Notes: generated by a model not told the origin, from the letters alone. A DNA stretch of 64,000 nucleotides from Hyphomicrobiales bacterium (GCA_900465685.1 UEGR01000016.1:124001-188000), one strand, 5' to 3'; counted from the stretch's first letter, positions 1-9,972 are shown. Numbers and translations: made by a program.

Positions 1-701
1 AGAGCGTCCAGGCCTTTGCTGAAAAAGTCCTCAAGGAAGACGAGCATATCGATATTCTCATCAACAATGCAGGCGTCATGGCTGCGCCCGAGACACGGGT
101 TGGACAGAACCGGGAAATGCAGTTCGCAACCAACCACCTTGGCCATTTTGCGCTGGCAAACCACCTGTGGCCGGTCTTGTCCGGTGGTGCACGCGTCATT
201 TCGGTCTCTTCAGCCGGGCATCACTTCTCGCCGATCCGATGGTATGACCTTAATTTCGCAGATGGTTATGATAAATGGGTTGCGTATGGTCAGTCTAAAA
301 CGGCCAATGCACTTTTTGCTTTGGAGTTGGATAATCTTGGACGCGAAGAAGGCGTTCGAGCCTTTTCGCTGCATCCCGGAAATATTGTTACCCCACTGCA
401 ACGACATCTGACGATGGAAGAAATGCTCGCAGCCGGCTGGATCGACGCCGATGGAAATCCACTTATTCCACTCAAGTCACCCGAACAAGGCGCCGCGACG
501 GCCGTCTGGGCAGCAACAACGCCGCAGCTTGACGGTCTTGGTGGCCTTTATTGCGAAGATTGCGACGTGGCAATTCGTGCCGATGATACGACGCCACCTT
601 TGGTGGGCGTGAAAGCCTATGCGACCGACACGGACGAGGCGAAACGTCTTTGGAGAGTCTCAGCCGAGCTCACAGGTGTTAACGCTTTTGCAAAGGGCTA
701 G
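1..701 (+). CDS. short-chain dehydrogenase/reductase, 5' end missing
   Basis: The reading frame is open from base 3 and runs off the left edge, so the N-terminal NAD(P)-binding glycine motif is not visible. What is visible begins with the NNAG motif of classical SDRs (DILINNAGVM), followed by the NHLGHF helix, a serine-rich strand (VISVSSAGHH) and a YGQSK catalytic Tyr-x3-Lys. The long C-terminal half with an LHPGNI loop is typical of retinol-dehydrogenase/WWOX-like SDRs. The substrate cannot be inferred. The next gene lies about 200 bases downstream on the same strand and shows no link in function. Confidence 0.8.
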   Translation, partial: SVQAFAEKVLKEDEHIDILINNAGVMAAPETRVGQNREMQFATNHLGHFALANHLWPVLSGGARVISVSSAGHHFSPIRWYDLNFADGYDKWVAYGQSKTANALFALELDNLGREEGVRAFSLHPGNIVTPLQRHLTMEEMLAAGWIDADGNPLIPLKSPEQGAATAVWAATTPQLDGLGGLYCEDCDVAIRADDTTPPLVGVKAYATDTDEAKRLWRVSAELTGVNAFAKG

Positions 702-905
702 CGCAGTTTGTGTCAGCTTACGCGCTGAACACAAACAAGAACCCTATACATAAGATCATTGCGGCGCGCGGCAGAGCCCCGCGATGGATCGGCACCAGAC
801 CTATCCGCTGAACCAGAAGCCAAACATGCTTCGATAGCGCACATGTGCCTGCATTTCATTCTTGCCGCCCAAAACAGTCACCCCGACGCGAAACCGGAAA
901 CACAG

Positions 906-2027
906 ATGAAAGAAAGAAACATTGCGATATCCAGTATGTTCTTCATGCTGGGACTATGCTTTGGCAGCTGGAGTTCTCGTATTGCATCGGTCAGGGACGC
1001 TCTTTCGATGTCGGATAGTATGCTTGGAAGCGTGCTCTTCGCATTGACGATGGGCTTGTTGATCTCGCTGCCGGTATCAGGATGGGCTATTGCAAGGATT
1101 GGGAGCAGGCTTGTCGGCGTAGCGACGATCATTATGATCGCTGTCCTGCTTGTCCTTGTACCGTTTATCACAAGCATCGCACAACTCATTGTTGTGGTAT
1201 TTGTTTTTGGCTTTTCTTACAGCGCCGTCAATGTTTCGAATAACACACAAGCCAGCATCATGGAGAGGTTGAGTGGCGAAACGAAACTATCATTCTTTCA
1301 TGGCCTATGGGGACTGGCGGGCTTCGTCGGCGCAAGCATCGGCGCTTTGACAATAGGTCAAGGCATCAGCATGTCCCTGCATTTTAGTCTGATATCAACC
1401 ATTGCGATTGTCTCTGCCTTTGCTTGCTGGCGGTTTCTCTACAATGAACCATCCCTCGAAACGACCGGAAGTGCTTTCGCAATACCGGACAGATCTCTCT
1501 TGAACTATGGCCTGATCGCCTTCTTTGGTATGGCATGTGAGGCGATTATGTATGACTGGAGTACCGTCTACTTTCACGATGTAGTAGCACCCGAACAACG
1601 CTATGTGGGCCTCGGCTTCGCAATGTTCATGGGTGCAATGACAGTCGGGCGGCTGTTTATCCTCAACAAGTTCGTTAATCGGTTCGGCATAAAGAGAACG
1701 CTACAATGGAGCGGTGCGTTAACGCTTGCCGGTTTCGCAACCGCTGTCGCTTTTCCAACTCTCATACTGTCAATTATCGGCTTCTGCCTCGCGGGGATCG
1801 GTATCTGTGGCGTCATTCCGTTGGTGGCTGGTGCTGCCGCCAGATCGTCGAACATGGCACCAAGCTCTGCGATAGCATCGGTTCTGACCATCGGTTTTGC
1901 CGGACTAATCATCTTTCCCCCATTGATAGGATTTCTCTCCGACACAGTCGGCCTTCGATACGCTTTCCTCGTTGGTGTGGTGTTAGCACTTGGGATTATT
2001 TATGGGGCAAGCAAAATCCCGGAATAG
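906..2027 (+). CDS. MFS transporter (YbjJ-like)
   Basis: An inner-membrane major facilitator protein of about 373 residues with roughly twelve hydrophobic segments. It begins MKERNIAISSMFFMLGLCFGSW and carries the WSSRIASV loop after helix 1, as in the YbjJ/FucP-like group. The frame is open further upstream, but that part is hydrophilic and unlike the family. The Met at 906 sits directly before helix 1, so I prefer it, although its ribosome site (ggaaa) is weak. The downstream methyltransferase frame opens before this gene ends, so the two may be co-transcribed. The substrate is unknown. Confidence 0.75.
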   Translation: MKERNIAISSMFFMLGLCFGSWSSRIASVRDALSMSDSMLGSVLFALTMGLLISLPVSGWAIARIGSRLVGVATIIMIAVLLVLVPFITSIAQLIVVVFVFGFSYSAVNVSNNTQASIMERLSGETKLSFFHGLWGLAGFVGASIGALTIGQGISMSLHFSLISTIAIVSAFACWRFLYNEPSLETTGSAFAIPDRSLLNYGLIAFFGMACEAIMYDWSTVYFHDVVAPEQRYVGLGFAMFMGAMTVGRLFILNKFVNRFGIKRTLQWSGALTLAGFATAVAFPTLILSIIGFCLAGIGICGVIPLVAGAAARSSNMAPSSAIASVLTIGFAGLIIFPPLIGFLSDTVGLRYAFLVGVVLALGIIYGASKIPE

Positions 2028-2112
2028 CGTCGAAAGCACGATGACCACGAGAAGTGGTGCGCGATTGCCAACTTCTGCCCAACTCCGCTCAAGTTTGATT
2101 GAAAGAACCGTC

Positions 2113-2814
2113 ATGAGTCAAAATCAATCCGGCCAAAACCACTTCCCATTTTCTTTTTGCTCGTGCCAAGGGAAAGCAAGGCCAGTACCATTGCTGGATC
2201 TTAGCTTCATTTACAAGCACACACAGGACAATGCCCGCGGCGATCGATGGCGTTTCTTTAAAGCATGGCGGGCGAATCCGCTGCAAATTGCTGCACTCGT
2301 ACCCTCTGGCGCGGCTCTTGCTCGGATAGTTACCAGTGAGCTTTCGCCTGAGACTGGAAGAGTTCTCGAACTGGGCCCCGGAACCGGAGTATTCACGCGC
2401 GCAATCTTGGCGCGAGGGATCAGCGAAGCCGACTTGACATTGGTTGAGTATGAAGAGGCGTTCGCCAACCTCCTGACGGATCGATTTCCAGAGGCTATCG
2501 TACTCCAGATGAGCGCAGCTTCTCTGATGGGTGATCCGCGTTTTCAACAATCAGGCTTTGGGGCCGTGATCAGCGGTCTACCGCTGCTTTCGATGTCATC
2601 ACGCACCGTGTTGAAAATTCTTAAAGGCTCTTTCGCGGCACTGAAAGACGACGGGGCGTTTTTCCAGTTCACCTATGGCCCAGTTTGCCCCGTACCCCGC
2701 AGATTATTGGATCGGCTAGGCTTAAAGGCAACGCCCATCGGCGGCACATTTGCAAACATTCCGCCTGCCCGTGTTTACCGGATCTCGAGACGTTCTATCC
2801 GCAGCAATCCATAG
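2113..2814 (+). CDS. SAM-dependent methyltransferase, PmtA-like
   Basis: Similar to rhizobial phospholipid N-methyltransferases (PmtA), which convert phosphatidylethanolamine towards phosphatidylcholine at the membrane. The visible signature is RFFKAW, then ALVPSG, followed by the SAM-binding loop VLELGPGTGVFTRAIL and the acidic end of strand 2 (LVEYEEAF). Later GLPLLS and FTYGP segments also match the family. Family members are near 200 residues and begin close to the FFKxW motif. The 50 or so residues before it are therefore an extension, and the true start could be a TTG near 2189 rather than the ATG at 2113. A substrate other than phospholipid cannot be excluded. Confidence 0.65.
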   Translation: MSQNQSGQNHFPFSFCSCQGKARPVPLLDLSFIYKHTQDNARGDRWRFFKAWRANPLQIAALVPSGAALARIVTSELSPETGRVLELGPGTGVFTRAILARGISEADLTLVEYEEAFANLLTDRFPEAIVLQMSAASLMGDPRFQQSGFGAVISGLPLLSMSSRTVLKILKGSFAALKDDGAFFQFTYGPVCPVPRRLLDRLGLKATPIGGTFANIPPARVYRISRRSIRSNP

Positions 2815-3320
2815 CAACATCACTGCATCTGGATTCAGGCGCGATGCCATAACTCCGCGCAGCAAAAATTGCGTTGCGATGAGTTTTGGCATCATGGGAA
2901 TCTATACATAACGACCGACCGCATCAGACCACTCTCGCCCGCTTTTAACATTAAATGCGGCTGAACACAGACGATTAGATATGCGCTTTCCGTCGCCATT
3001 AATGAACAAAAAATACTTAATTATTTGACGATATTTCTCATTATATAAATAAATTTCTAGAATATTTGAATAAATAATAGTACGATAAATAGAAGTAATT
3101 TATTTTTCTTGTTTAAGAAATTCAACCAATACATTCGGAAAACTTTCGTTAATCTCATACAAAAAGCTGATAAATTCAGTCAAGATAAGTTGACGATATT
3201 GCGCCGCAGCTATATGGTTTTGATGAACAGTCTGTCACGCTGCAGCGTGAACAACACATTGAATTGATTTATTTGGCTGGCCTTGCTGATGCGGGGCCTT
3301 CTGGAGAGGATTTGTTTGTC
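2815..3320. other. AT-rich intergenic region upstream of the siderophore receptor
   Basis: About 500 bases with no convincing gene. The part from about 2990 to 3200 is strongly AT-rich compared with the flanking genes and probably contains the promoter and iron-responsive control site of the receptor gene. No terminator hairpin for the preceding gene stood out. Confidence 0.5.
3031..3062 (+). promoter_or_regulatory. candidate siderophore-regulon box
   Basis: The 14-mer ATATTTCTCATTAT (3031-3044) recurs exactly at 17375-17388 in the NRPS/acyltransferase divergent promoter. Close beside it is AAATTTCTAGAA (3051-3062), which resembles AAATTTCTGAA near 17352. Both promoters belong to the same siderophore locus, so a shared control site is plausible. 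Which regulator binds (sigma factor, RirA or Irr) cannot be told by eye. Confidence 0.4.
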
Positions 3321-5498
3321 GTGACCAGACTCCGCCGTCAGTGTATTTCTCTTAGTCCGCTCACCCGTTACCTGTTGCAAACAACATCGGTCTTGGCGGC
3401 CACTTTGGCAATGGGCAGTGCTGTCTTTGCTCAGAATAGTTCCGGCAATACGACTCAACTTGCCCCCATCGTCATTGAGAACAGCGGTGACATCGGCGGC
3501 GTTAGCGAAGATAATTCTACCGTCGTGGCCAAGCAGAGCCGTGGTGCTACCAAGATTGCGACGCCTATTCTCGAAACGCCTCGTGCTGTATCCGTCATCA
3601 CACAGAAAGAGCTGGAAGAGCGCGCCACCAATAGCATTGTTGAGGCTGTAAACTATACTGCGGGCGTAACCACTGCGTCGACCGGCTTTGATCCCCGCTA
3701 TGATGTCATTATGTTGCGCGGCCAGATCCTGTCACTCAATGGCGATTTCCGCGACGGGCTGCGCCAATATTACGTCAATTATGGCAACTTCCCGACAGAA
3801 CCCTATTCGCTCGAGCGCGTTGAGGTCATCAAGGGGCCGGTGTCAGTGCTTTATGGTGCCGGTTCTCCTGGTGGCATCATCAACAAGATATCCAAGAGTC
3901 CAACAGAAGAAACGTTCCGTGAAGTCGGCGTGCTCTACGGCACCCAAAGTCGCGCGCAGGCAACATTCGATTTTGGCGGACCGGTTAGCGAAGACAACAA
4001 CAATTTCCTGTATCGCTTCACCGGTCTCGCACGGGCTGGCGAAACCAATTTCGACATTGCCGATGACCGCTATATGTTCCAGCCATCCTTCACCTGGAAA
4101 CCGGACGCTGCCACATCGCTCACGGTTTATGGACTGATACAATCAGACGAATCTGACGCTAGTCCGAGTGCTGTCGTCACACCAAGCGGGCAGGTTCTCG
4201 ATATTCGCGCCAGCGATCCGAAGTACGATTATCAGAAAGTGCGGCAACAGCAGGTTGGCTATCGTTTTGAACACGAATTCGACAATGGCCTGACCTTCCG
4301 GCAGCATGCGCGCTACTCACATATGGATTTACGCGCGCGTTATCTCAGCATCTATAGCTGGACTGACACAATTGCCCATCGCGGCGCGACGGCGCTGAAA
4401 GATGAAGCGAACATTTTTCAGATCGACAATCAGCTCGAAGCCAAATTCGACACCGGGCCTCTTTCGCATACCATGCTGTTCGGGTTGGATTACACAAACC
4501 TGTCGTCATCCTTCGGCTACGGGATAGGAGCAGTCGATCCCGCTTTCGATCTCGACATTTCCAACCCTCAATACGGACTAACGGGCGCAACGCCTGACTT
4601 CAATTACTCTCTGCTGGACATGGACCTGCGCCAGACCGGCATTTATGCCCTTGACCAGATCGAAGTGGACCGATGGCGTTTCACACTGGGTGCGCGCCAA
4701 ACCTGGGTAAACCAGAAGCGTAACATCACCTATGTCAGCTCGGGAACACAAGAAAGCCAGGACGTCGACGATACTGCAACATCGGTACAACTGGGCGCGC
4801 TCTATTTGTTCGATAACGGCATCGCACCCTATGCAAACTATTCGACATCATTCGATCCGGTCACGCAGCGCTCGGCATCGGGAGACACGTTGAAGCCAAC
4901 CACAGGCGAGCAATACGAAGTCGGCGTGAAGTATCAGCCTCCCGGAACGGATATCCTTCTATCCGCCGCCGCCTATCATATTGTCGAGCAGGACAAACCA
5001 CAGCTGATCGATCCCCTCACACTGTCCTATCAATCGCTGGGCGAAGTCACCACGAAAGGGTTGGAACTCGAAGCGAGAATGGCAATCTCGTCCGGGCTCG
5101 ATATCATTGCTGCCTATACGCTGAGTGAGTCAGAAATCACTGAAGGTGAGAACTCAGGCAACGAGGTTGCCGTGCGGCCACGTCACACCGCGTCGCTCTG
5201 GGCCAACTATACATTTGATGAAGGATCTGTAGTCAAGGGTCTCAGCCTCGGTGCCGGCCTGCGCTTCAACAGCAAAAGCTATACTGACAATGCCAACACC
5301 GACAAAAATCCGTCGGCGCTCTATGTCGATGCTGGCATGACCTACGACTTCGGTGCAATCAACCGTGATCTTGACGGGCTGACAGCCGCTGTCAACGTGC
5401 GCAATATTGCCGATCGTCGCCTCGATGTCTGCGAAAGCGGCTTTTGTTATCTCAGTCAGGGCCGCAACGTGACAGGCTCTCTTAAATACCGTTGGTAA
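3321..5498 (+). CDS. TonB-dependent hydroxamate siderophore receptor
   Basis: Outer-membrane receptor that imports a ferric siderophore using TonB energy. A signal peptide ends near the AVFAQ site. A plug domain follows, with ETPRAVSVITQ, VMLRGQ and ERVEVIKGPVSVLYG motifs. The long beta-barrel ends in the usual terminal aromatic residue (LKYRW). The length of about 725 residues is normal for FpvA/FhuA-type receptors. I place the start at GTG 3321, which follows GGAGAGGA at a workable distance; the frame is open upstream to 3264. It heads a two-gene unit with the FhuF-like reductase and is very likely the receptor for the siderophore made by the adjacent NRPS locus. Confidence 0.9.
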   Translation: MTRLRRQCISLSPLTRYLLQTTSVLAATLAMGSAVFAQNSSGNTTQLAPIVIENSGDIGGVSEDNSTVVAKQSRGATKIATPILETPRAVSVITQKELEERATNSIVEAVNYTAGVTTASTGFDPRYDVIMLRGQILSLNGDFRDGLRQYYVNYGNFPTEPYSLERVEVIKGPVSVLYGAGSPGGIINKISKSPTEETFREVGVLYGTQSRAQATFDFGGPVSEDNNNFLYRFTGLARAGETNFDIADDRYMFQPSFTWKPDAATSLTVYGLIQSDESDASPSAVVTPSGQVLDIRASDPKYDYQKVRQQQVGYRFEHEFDNGLTFRQHARYSHMDLRARYLSIYSWTDTIAHRGATALKDEANIFQIDNQLEAKFDTGPLSHTMLFGLDYTNLSSSFGYGIGAVDPAFDLDISNPQYGLTGATPDFNYSLLDMDLRQTGIYALDQIEVDRWRFTLGARQTWVNQKRNITYVSSGTQESQDVDDTATSVQLGALYLFDNGIAPYANYSTSFDPVTQRSASGDTLKPTTGEQYEVGVKYQPPGTDILLSAAAYHIVEQDKPQLIDPLTLSYQSLGEVTTKGLELEARMAISSGLDIIAAYTLSESEITEGENSGNEVAVRPRHTASLWANYTFDEGSVVKGLSLGAGLRFNSKSYTDNANTDKNPSALYVDAGMTYDFGAINRDLDGLTAAVNVRNIADRRLDVCESGFCYLSQGRNVTGSLKYRW

Positions 5499-5504
5499 GG
5501 TGAG

Positions 5505-6281
5505 ATGGCGACATCTGTACAGGCTTTTGGGCGCGCTCCTTCTGTTCCGGTTCGGGACCCCGACGTGCTGGACAAGGCGATTGACGAGCGCTTCGCCTAT
5601 TGTCGAGGCAAGATGCTCCTCGCCGCTCCAGAAGAAACCGAGACCATTCCATGCAGCGATCTGACCGATGCTGCTGTGTTCGACAGTGTCATAGAGCGTT
5701 TCGCATCTTTGTTTCCAGGCGGCGATCGTCGTGCGGTTATTTCAATGTGGACGATGTATTATTTCAGCGTCATTTCTATTTCACCGACAGTGCTGCGGCT
5801 CGCTCATGGAAAGCATCTGCCTCTGAATCTGAACAGTTCCACCCTGGTATGTACACCTGCCAACGCGGCTCCCATCGCAATTCTGCTCGACAATCCCGGT
5901 GAAGAAGGAACCGCCGCAAACCGTACCGCAGACCTCCTTGCGCTGATGCGGGATCATATAGAACCGCTGATTGAAGCCATCTGCTCCAATGCAAAGGTCG
6001 CGCCAAAACTTCTATGGAACAATGTCGCGGGCTATTATTCCTGGATTGTCGATGAGGTCGCACATCATATCGACCCAGTCCTCGGCGTTGCCGGACGAAT
6101 GCTACTCGACGAACCACTATGGCCGGACGGTGGAAAGAACCCTATGTATGGCATGATGCGCACGACAAGCCCGTTATGCGGCGACGCCTTCAAACAACGT
6201 AAAATCTGCTGCCTGCGGTATAATCTCCCCGGCGTGGCTGGCTGCGGGCAATTGTGCCCGCTGCCCAATGGCCGTCACTGA
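5505..6281 (+). CDS. fhuF: siderophore-iron reductase, FhuF family
   Basis: A cytoplasmic [2Fe-2S] protein that reduces ferric hydroxamates to release the iron after uptake. The C-terminus carries the family cysteine cluster, here CC-x10-C-x3-C (C-C-L-R-Y-N then C-G-Q-L-C). E. coli FhuF has CC-x10-C-x2-C, so the last spacing is one residue longer. The body has the FhuF-type YYFSVISIS and LLWNNVAGYY segments. It starts six bases after the receptor stop with AAGGTGAG as ribosome site, so the two are co-transcribed. The gene ends nine bases from the convergent PhaB-like reductase. Confidence 0.85.
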   Translation: MATSVQAFGRAPSVPVRDPDVLDKAIDERFAYCRGKMLLAAPEETETIPCSDLTDAAVFDSVIERFASLFPGGDRRAVISMWTMYYFSVISISPTVLRLAHGKHLPLNLNSSTLVCTPANAAPIAILLDNPGEEGTAANRTADLLALMRDHIEPLIEAICSNAKVAPKLLWNNVAGYYSWIVDEVAHHIDPVLGVAGRMLLDEPLWPDGGKNPMYGMMRTTSPLCGDAFKQRKICCLRYNLPGVAGCGQLCPLPNGRH

Positions 6282-6290
6282 TCTCTTGCC

Positions 6291-7016
6291 TCAGGCGAAA
6301 TACTGACCACCATTCACTGACAGTGTCGAGCCGGTGATGAAGCCCGCTGCATCGGAAGCAAGAAACAACACACAACGTGCAATCTCGTCGGGTGTCGCCA
6401 GACGGCCTGCCGGGATTTGCGGCAGGATGTGATCGTTCATGACATTCTCGGGAACCTGCCTGACCATCTCCGTACCGACATAACCGGGGCATACGGCGTT
6501 GACCGTTATGCCTTTCCCCGCCCCTTCCTGAGCCAGGGCTTTGGTGAAACCCAGATCGCCAGCCTTGGCCGCCGAATAGTTCACCTGCCCCATCTGACCC
6601 TTCTGACCGTTGATGGACGAAATATTGATAACGCGCCCGAAACTGCGCTCACGCATCCCCTGCCAGATCGGATGTGTCATATTGAAAAGCCCACCAAGAT
6701 TGGTGCTGATAACCTCATGCCACTCACCCGGTGTCATCTTGTGGAACATGCGGTCGCGTGTAATACCGGCATTGTTGACAAGAACGTTGATGACACCCAA
6801 CTCCTGTTCAACCTTTTTGATCCCCTCTTCACACGCAGCGTAGTCGCAAACATCCCACTGATATGTCGGGATGCCGGTGTTCTGAGAGAATGAAGCTGCG
6901 GCAGCGCTGTCGCGAATATAGGTCGCGGCAACATTATAGCCCGCTTCCTGCAAAGCTATTGATATGGCGGCTCCAATTCCGCGTGTGCCTCCGGTTACCA
7001 AAGCGACTTTACGCAT
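6291..7016 (-). CDS. phaB: acetoacetyl-CoA reductase (PhaB-type SDR)
   Basis: NADPH-dependent reduction of acetoacetyl-CoA to (R)-3-hydroxybutyryl-CoA. The 241-residue protein has TGGTRGIG at the N-terminus, NNAGITRD, the PhaB-typical SSINGQKGQ and MGQVNYSAAK block with the Ser-Tyr-Lys triad, and the C-terminal SVNGGQYFA. It normally serves polyhydroxybutyrate synthesis, but there is no PHB synthase or thiolase here. It is the last gene of the minus-strand siderophore run, 56 bases after the permease. I infer that it supplies the 3-hydroxybutyryl-CoA used by the N-acyltransferase at 17609, as needed for a vicibactin-like product. Confidence 0.85.
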   Translation of the reverse strand: MRKVALVTGGTRGIGAAISIALQEAGYNVAATYIRDSAAAASFSQNTGIPTYQWDVCDYAACEEGIKKVEQELGVINVLVNNAGITRDRMFHKMTPGEWHEVISTNLGGLFNMTHPIWQGMRERSFGRVINISSINGQKGQMGQVNYSAAKAGDLGFTKALAQEGAGKGITVNAVCPGYVGTEMVRQVPENVMNDHILPQIPAGRLATPDEIARCVLFLASDAAGFITGSTLSVNGGQYFA

Positions 7017-7072
7017 TTTGCTTTCTCCAGATTGTTGTCAACTCGGATGTGTAAAAGCAGCCAGTTACGCAC

Positions 7073-9064
7073 TCAGACTGAACGCCTGCGCTGCAACAGG
7101 AGAACCAGCAACAGCGGCGTTCCAATCAATGCTGAAACAAGGCCAGCCGGTATCTGATAGGGAAATGCGATCATTCGACCAATCCAGTCGGCAAGAACCA
7201 TCAGTCCGGCACCGGCCAGCGCGGCGCCCAGCACTTGCGGTACAGCCCGACGCAAGCCGAGCTCCCGCGCGACATGAGGTCCCATCAATCCGATAAAGCT
7301 CAAAGGCCCGACCACAAGTGTTGCCGCACTTGTCAGAAAAGCCGCCAACGTTAACAGCGCCGAACGAGCGACTACCACATGAACACCCACCGACTGCGCC
7401 ACCACTGGTCCGAGCGGCAACATGTCGAGCCATCGACGCATCACCAGTGTCAATAGCAAGCCCGCGAGTCCGATCCCGGTCGCCGTAAGCGCCATTGGAG
7501 TTTCTATAAGATAGGTCGAACCGCTCATCCATTGCAGCAAGATAATGGCGCGCGGATCGCCGCTGGCTGCGATGATACCGATGGCAGCGTCAAGCATGGC
7601 TGTAAGCGCGATGCCGGTTAGCAGAACTCGCTCAGGCGCAAAACCGGAGCGCAGTCCAAGCACAATGATGATGACCAGCACGATCAGAGCACCAATCGCC
7701 GCAAAGCCGATTTGTGCAAACAACCCCATCACCGGTAGCATAAAGAGCGCCACAGCAACGCCCATGGTGGCACCGGCGGAAATACCCAGCACCTCCGGGC
7801 TCGCCATTTCATTGCCCGTCAGCCGCTGAAGCAGTGTTCCCACGACGCCCAGCATCAGGCCTGCTGCAAAAGCGCCTATCACCCGTGGAATACGATAAGG
7901 CAAAACTTCAGGCCACAAATCACTCCCTGTGAATGCCCAATTTCCGCTGGGTTCACGACCAAGGAAAAGTGCCAGCAATATCAAGAAAAGCAGCAGCAGA
8001 CTGACAAGCACCACCAGCCAAGACTTGACAGTGAGGGAACGTCCAGCTGTTGCTCCCAACTCGGGCAACCCGCGATGCACAGCTTTCAGTCGCGGTACCA
8101 GCATCAGGAGCACAGGCGCTCCGAACAGAGCGGTCACGGCACCGGTAGGCAAAAAGCCAGAGGATGCATTCGCCAATAGCTGCACCACTTCATCGGTCAG
8201 AAACAACAAACCAGCGCCGACCAGCGGTGACCAGATAAGCTGGCTTTTCAGTGTGCGCGCGCCACCAAGACGTGTGATCGCGGGAGCCACCAGACCGACA
8301 AAGCCAATCACGCCGACAGCGCTCGTGACCACCGCTGTCAAAGCCACGGCAATGCAGATTGCGGCGATACGCGCGTGTTTGACCAAAAGCCCAAGACCGC
8401 TTGCCCCGCTGTCTCCGAGTTCCATCAAGGCGAGTGGTCGCGCCATGATAAAGGTGATCAAGGACAAAGTGGCAATTTTCGGAATAAGCGATAGCGGAAC
8501 CGACCAACTTTGCTGCGCCAGCGAACCGGCGCCCCATATGAACAAACCGGACAAGTAGCGATCGTTCATCAGAATGAGGATGGAGGCAAGTGCACCGCAC
8601 CACACACTGACAATCAGGCCAGACAGAATAAGCGCAAAGGGCGAAAAACTCCGCCGCGCACCAATGAGAAAAACGATAGCTGCGGCAAGAGCGCTACCGA
8701 TCAGCGCAACGGTGTCCCGGCTCAGACCGGCAAGCGTCGGGAATGCTAGCATGGTAACGACCAGTGCCAGATTGGCCCCCGCCGAAATGCCCAGCGTCGT
8801 TGGCGAAGCTAGAGGGTTACGCAGCACCTGCTGCAACAACGTACCTGCAAGCGCCAGTGCAGCACCACCTATCAACGCCGTCACCAGACGCGGTAATGTC
8901 GAATAAGCAAGCATGATAAATCGCGGATCGTAGTCTGCGCTACGCACGAACAATCTGGCTATGTCCGGGGCGATGCCATGCCATGCCAATAATCCGCCCG
9001 ATAGCAGAAGGGCAAGGGCAATCAGTGGCGCCAAACCGTTTGATGATGAAGCAAGACGGATCAT
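7073..9064 (-). CDS. fhuB: Fe3+-hydroxamate ABC permease, FhuB-type double-length
   Basis: Inner-membrane permease of about 663 residues made of two fused FecCD-type halves, as in E. coli FhuB (660). Each half repeats the same signature: LAGTLLQQVLRNPLASP with LGISAGANLA in the first, and VGTLLQRLTGNEMASP with LGISAGATMG in the second. The ATG at 9064 overlaps the stop of the binding-protein gene as ATGA, so translation is coupled; the frame upstream of it is not part of the protein. The matching ATPase (FhuC) is not in this window and must be supplied from elsewhere. Confidence 0.92.
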   Translation of the reverse strand: MIRLASSSNGLAPLIALALLLSGGLLAWHGIAPDIARLFVRSADYDPRFIMLAYSTLPRLVTALIGGAALALAGTLLQQVLRNPLASPTTLGISAGANLALVVTMLAFPTLAGLSRDTVALIGSALAAAIVFLIGARRSFSPFALILSGLIVSVWCGALASILILMNDRYLSGLFIWGAGSLAQQSWSVPLSLIPKIATLSLITFIMARPLALMELGDSGASGLGLLVKHARIAAICIAVALTAVVTSAVGVIGFVGLVAPAITRLGGARTLKSQLIWSPLVGAGLLFLTDEVVQLLANASSGFLPTGAVTALFGAPVLLMLVPRLKAVHRGLPELGATAGRSLTVKSWLVVLVSLLLLFLILLALFLGREPSGNWAFTGSDLWPEVLPYRIPRVIGAFAAGLMLGVVGTLLQRLTGNEMASPEVLGISAGATMGVAVALFMLPVMGLFAQIGFAAIGALIVLVIIIVLGLRSGFAPERVLLTGIALTAMLDAAIGIIAASGDPRAIILLQWMSGSTYLIETPMALTATGIGLAGLLLTLVMRRWLDMLPLGPVVAQSVGVHVVVARSALLTLAAFLTSAATLVVGPLSFIGLMGPHVARELGLRRAVPQVLGAALAGAGLMVLADWIGRMIAFPYQIPAGLVSALIGTPLLLVLLLQRRRSV

Positions 9065-9972
9065 GCCGTGCGCTCCAGTGCATTGACCAGAAGGTCCGCA
9101 AAACGTAACGCCTCCACCACCATGCCGAACATTAGAACGCCGGGCAAAACCGTATAACGGCCAGCTTTCACAAAGGGGAGTGAACTCCACAAGGGGCTTT
9201 CTTGCAGCCTTTCCATTATATCGGGAGGGACCAGCGGCTCGAAAGCGACCAGCCGCAAATTCTGGTCCATCAAGGCCAGTTGTTCGAGACCGATCGTTTC
9301 AAAACCCCAGTAATTTGCAGCGCCTGTCCATGCATTCTTAAGGCCAATCCGGCTCAAAACGCTTTGATAAAGTCCGCCCCCGCCATAAATGCGGGCATGA
9401 CGCATATCCACAAAATTGACCAGCGCCAACGGCGGAGCGTTCAACTGGGCAATCCGTGCGGCATAATCATCAAATTGTCGGTCGGCTCGTTCCAGAAAAT
9501 CGTGAGCCTGTACTTCGCGTCCGAGCGCCACCCCCAGCGCCTCCGTCGCCGCGATGGAACGGGATAAGGCATCGCCACCCTCAGCATAAATGGTAAGTTC
9601 AAGTACCGGGCCGATAGCCTCCAGCTTCGGTTTCAGTGGTGCCAGAAACGGGGTCGTCAAAATGAGCGTCGGTTTGATACTCGCCAAAACTTCGAAATTG
9701 ATCGCACTGGTAGCCCCCAGATCAGCAACGCCCGATGGCAGCTCCGGCTCAACCACCCATTTGTTCCAGTCAGCGCGCCCGGCAATCGCTACCGGTGCAA
9801 CACCGAACGCCAGCATGGTGGATACCAGCCCATAATCCAGCGATACCACACGCTGTATCACCGGCTCGACATCCGCCCGGGCAGATGAACCTTTCGCCAG
9901 ACACAAACCTGCCGTAGCCTGAAGAAGACTACGGCGCGTCAGAAGGGAGAACGAAGCAAATTCAGACGTCAT
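9061..9972 (-). CDS. periplasmic siderophore-binding protein, FhuD-like
   Basis: Periplasmic component that hands the ferric siderophore to the FhuB-type permease. The N-terminus has a twin-arginine signal (LTRRSLLQATAGL), as does E. coli FhuD, and the rest fits the class III binding-protein fold: VVSLDYG, PTLILTTPF, and a long connecting helix. About 303 residues from the ATG at 9972; a TTG at 9993 would add seven. It lies 42 bases after the GNAT gene and overlaps the permease start by four bases, giving a binding protein-permease pair. Confidence 0.88.
   Translation of the reverse strand: MTSEFASFSLLTRRSLLQATAGLCLAKGSSARADVEPVIQRVVSLDYGLVSTMLAFGVAPVAIAGRADWNKWVVEPELPSGVADLGATSAINFEVLASIKPTLILTTPFLAPLKPKLEAIGPVLELTIYAEGGDALSRSIAATEALGVALGREVQAHDFLERADRQFDDYAARIAQLNAPPLALVNFVDMRHARIYGGGGLYQSVLSRIGLKNAWTGAANYWGFETIGLEQLALMDQNLRLVAFEPLVPPDIMERLQESPLWSSLPFVKAGRYTVLPGVLMFGMVVEALRFADLLVNALERTA

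Noticed and set aside
2089-2550. A minus-strand frame opposite the PmtA-like gene
   Set aside because: Composition and lack of motifs mark it as a shadow.
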